Positions 33,759 through 34,615 of a stretch of 34,615 nucleotides of DNA are shown here, piece after piece. The first letter of the stretch is position 1. Every line of letters starts with the position of its first letter. The stretch covers positions 1 to 34,615 of the forward strand of contig JACVRN010000043.1 of assembly GCA_014534425.1 (NCBI GenBank). The letters are read 5' to 3'. The DNA is from Pyrinomonadaceae bacterium (GTDB taxonomy: Bacteria; Acidobacteriota; Blastocatellia; Pyrinomonadales; Pyrinomonadaceae). Made by a program: the position numbers and the translations under genes. A model generated the notes under the pieces. It saw nothing but the letters and a program-made list of their open reading frames with translations, was not told the origin of the DNA and did no database searches.

Positions 33759-34515
33759 ACTCCTCTAATGATTTCGCCGGAAAGGCTATTCTTATGATTG
33801 AACCTGCCGCATGATATTCGAGCAACCTACGCTGATGAGCTTCCATAAACAATTTTTCAACCGTCTGAGGGAAAAGAAAGAAGAGCCGCCACTCTGGGTC
33901 TTGTATTAAGCGCTCCCCTGATGGTTGGGACTGCCTCAAATAAAACGCAATATAGGCAAACGCCTCTATAGGTAGATATATTGGAGCCAAGCGTTTATTC
34001 ACAGCACCTTGTAGTACTCTGAAATCTCTCAGTGTTGAGAGGAGACCTTGTGCTATACGCAAGATTGTGGGTTCGGACCACCTTCCAGCCGTTTTTCCCT
34101 CCCTAACCCAGAGACTAAGGGCAGATTGAAGATCTTCGACTCTTATCTCAGAACGCCCCTGTATCTGAAAACTGGAGAGAACTTCCGTGACCGTATCATG
34201 AAGCAACCGATCCGATTGAGCTGCGTGGAAATAAAGAAGACGATCTAAGCTTTCCGACGAAAATCGGCTCTTGACCAATATGACGAGCGCCCGTATCACA
34301 GAAGGTATGACTAAGTAGCGCTGACGGAATATAGTCAAGATGTCTTCAACTCTAGATCGTGAGGCCTTACCGAAGATGTTTTCCTGCCGAAATAAACTCA
34401 AATTTTCAGGGATGGAAAGATCATCATTCCAGTTTGCCAACAAAGTCTTGGTATCTGCCAACAACGCACTGGCTTTAATAATCCTACTCGTATAAAGACT
34501 ATTAACTTCAGCCAT
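33727..34515 (-). CDS. brxA: BREX inner protein BrxA (DUF1819)
   Basis: 262 residues, the normal length for DUF1819. The opening YTSRIIKASALLADTKTLLA, the block SRVEDILTIFRQRYLVIPSV and the C-terminal RLIQDPEWRLFFLFPQTVEK are characteristic of BrxA. Solved BrxA proteins have a NusB-like helical fold and bind DNA; it is the first gene of the type 1 operon. The ATG follows AAGAGGATAA. The coding sequence overlaps brxB by 32 bases in another frame, so the two are translationally coupled. No regulator gene is visible upstream within the remaining 100 bases. Confidence 0.93.
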   Translation of the reverse strand: MAEVNSLYTSRIIKASALLADTKTLLANWNDDLSIPENLSLFRQENIFGKASRSRVEDILTIFRQRYLVIPSVIRALVILVKSRFSSESLDRLLYFHAAQSDRLLHDTVTEVLSSFQIQGRSEIRVEDLQSALSLWVREGKTAGRWSEPTILRIAQGLLSTLRDFRVLQGAVNKRLAPIYLPIEAFAYIAFYLRQSQPSGERLIQDPEWRLFFLFPQTVEKLFMEAHQRRLLEYHAAGSIIRIAFPAKSLEEYASVISERSH

Positions 34516-34562
34516 TTATCCTCTTACTTCTCCGAATAAATATTTGGTTACTAGCTAAGAAT

Positions 34563-34592
34563 ACTTTAGGCCCTCGCCCCATGAGTAGCCAA
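34563..34592 (-). promoter_or_regulatory. Possible promoter of the BREX operon
   Basis: On the minus strand, TTGGCT (34592-34587), an 18-nt spacer and TAAAGT (34568-34563) give four of six consensus matches in each box, about 50 bases before the brxA ATG. The match is weak. Only 100 bases upstream of brxA are available, and the main promoter could lie further out. Confidence 0.25.
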
Positions 34593-34615
34593 GAAGACCA
34601 GCTACCCAGAAAGTC

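Larger units (their letters stand above)
17716..34515 (-). other. Type 1 BREX phage-defence locus with three inserted accessory genes
   Basis: Nine co-directional genes with short gaps or overlaps: brxA, brxB, brxC, HEPN gene, pglX, PD-(D/E)XK-like gene, DUF262-HNH gene, pglZ, brxL. The six named genes are the complete type 1 BREX set in canonical relative order. BREX marks host DNA by PglX-dependent adenine methylation and blocks phage replication; the exclusion mechanism is not fully known. The extra genes encode a candidate RNase and two candidate DNases. DNA composition is lower in GC than the pil side, consistent with horizontal acquisition. No WYL regulator or integrase is in the window; the right end of the island lies beyond 34615. 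Confidence 0.93.

Noticed and set aside
17436-34615. CRISPR array, tRNA, integrase or intact insertion sequence that might explain the island.
   Set aside because: No regularly spaced repeats, cloverleaf-like sequence or transposase/integrase motif was seen in any frame.

Overview
The window reads as a chromosomal segment of a soil-type bacterium, most plausibly an acidobacterium of the Blastocatellia kind. That placement is inference from gene style: a DUF1501/DUF1800 pair, a secreted M28 peptidase, a carboxypeptidase-regulatory/TPR secreted protein, and sigma/anti-sigma genes with long low-complexity extracytoplasmic tails. No rRNA or other phylogenetic marker is present. The window splits into two compositional halves. 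From 1 to about 17.44 kb the DNA is GC-rich and house-like; from about 17.45 kb to the right edge it is visibly more AT-rich (by-eye estimate) and holds a defence island.

Left half, minus strand: the start of a Tat-type DUF1501 gene (runs off the left edge) preceded by its DUF1800 partner; an M28 metallopeptidase downstream of an acyl-CoA synthetase; and a membrane anti-sigma-like protein downstream of a sigma-70-family factor. Two intergenic hairpins built from short-period tandem units separate these transcription units. On the plus strand follow queE-queC (7-deazaguanine/queuosine synthesis), a secreted TPR protein with its own consensus promoter, and a type IV pilus motor cluster pilB - secreted protein - pilT - secreted paralogue - pilC. 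pilB is preceded by a strong terminator, a near-consensus promoter and a dyad that brackets the -10 box.

Right half, minus strand: a complete type 1 BREX phage-defence locus in the order brxA, brxB, brxC, HEPN gene, pglX, PD-(D/E)XK-like gene, DUF262-HNH gene, pglZ, brxL. The six canonical genes are all present and look intact. Three additional genes sit inside the operon, co-directional and tightly packed: a HEPN-like RNase candidate between brxC and pglX, and two nuclease candidates between pglX and pglZ. The simplest reading is a BREX core (PglX host methylation; BrxC, PglZ and BrxL needed for exclusion) armed with RNA- and DNA-cleaving accessory effectors. This is the most interesting content of the window.

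The junction between the halves (17436-17715) carries a 46-bp perfect palindrome and short direct repeats and marks the left end of the island; the right end lies outside the window. No tRNA, rRNA, CRISPR array or intact insertion sequence was seen.
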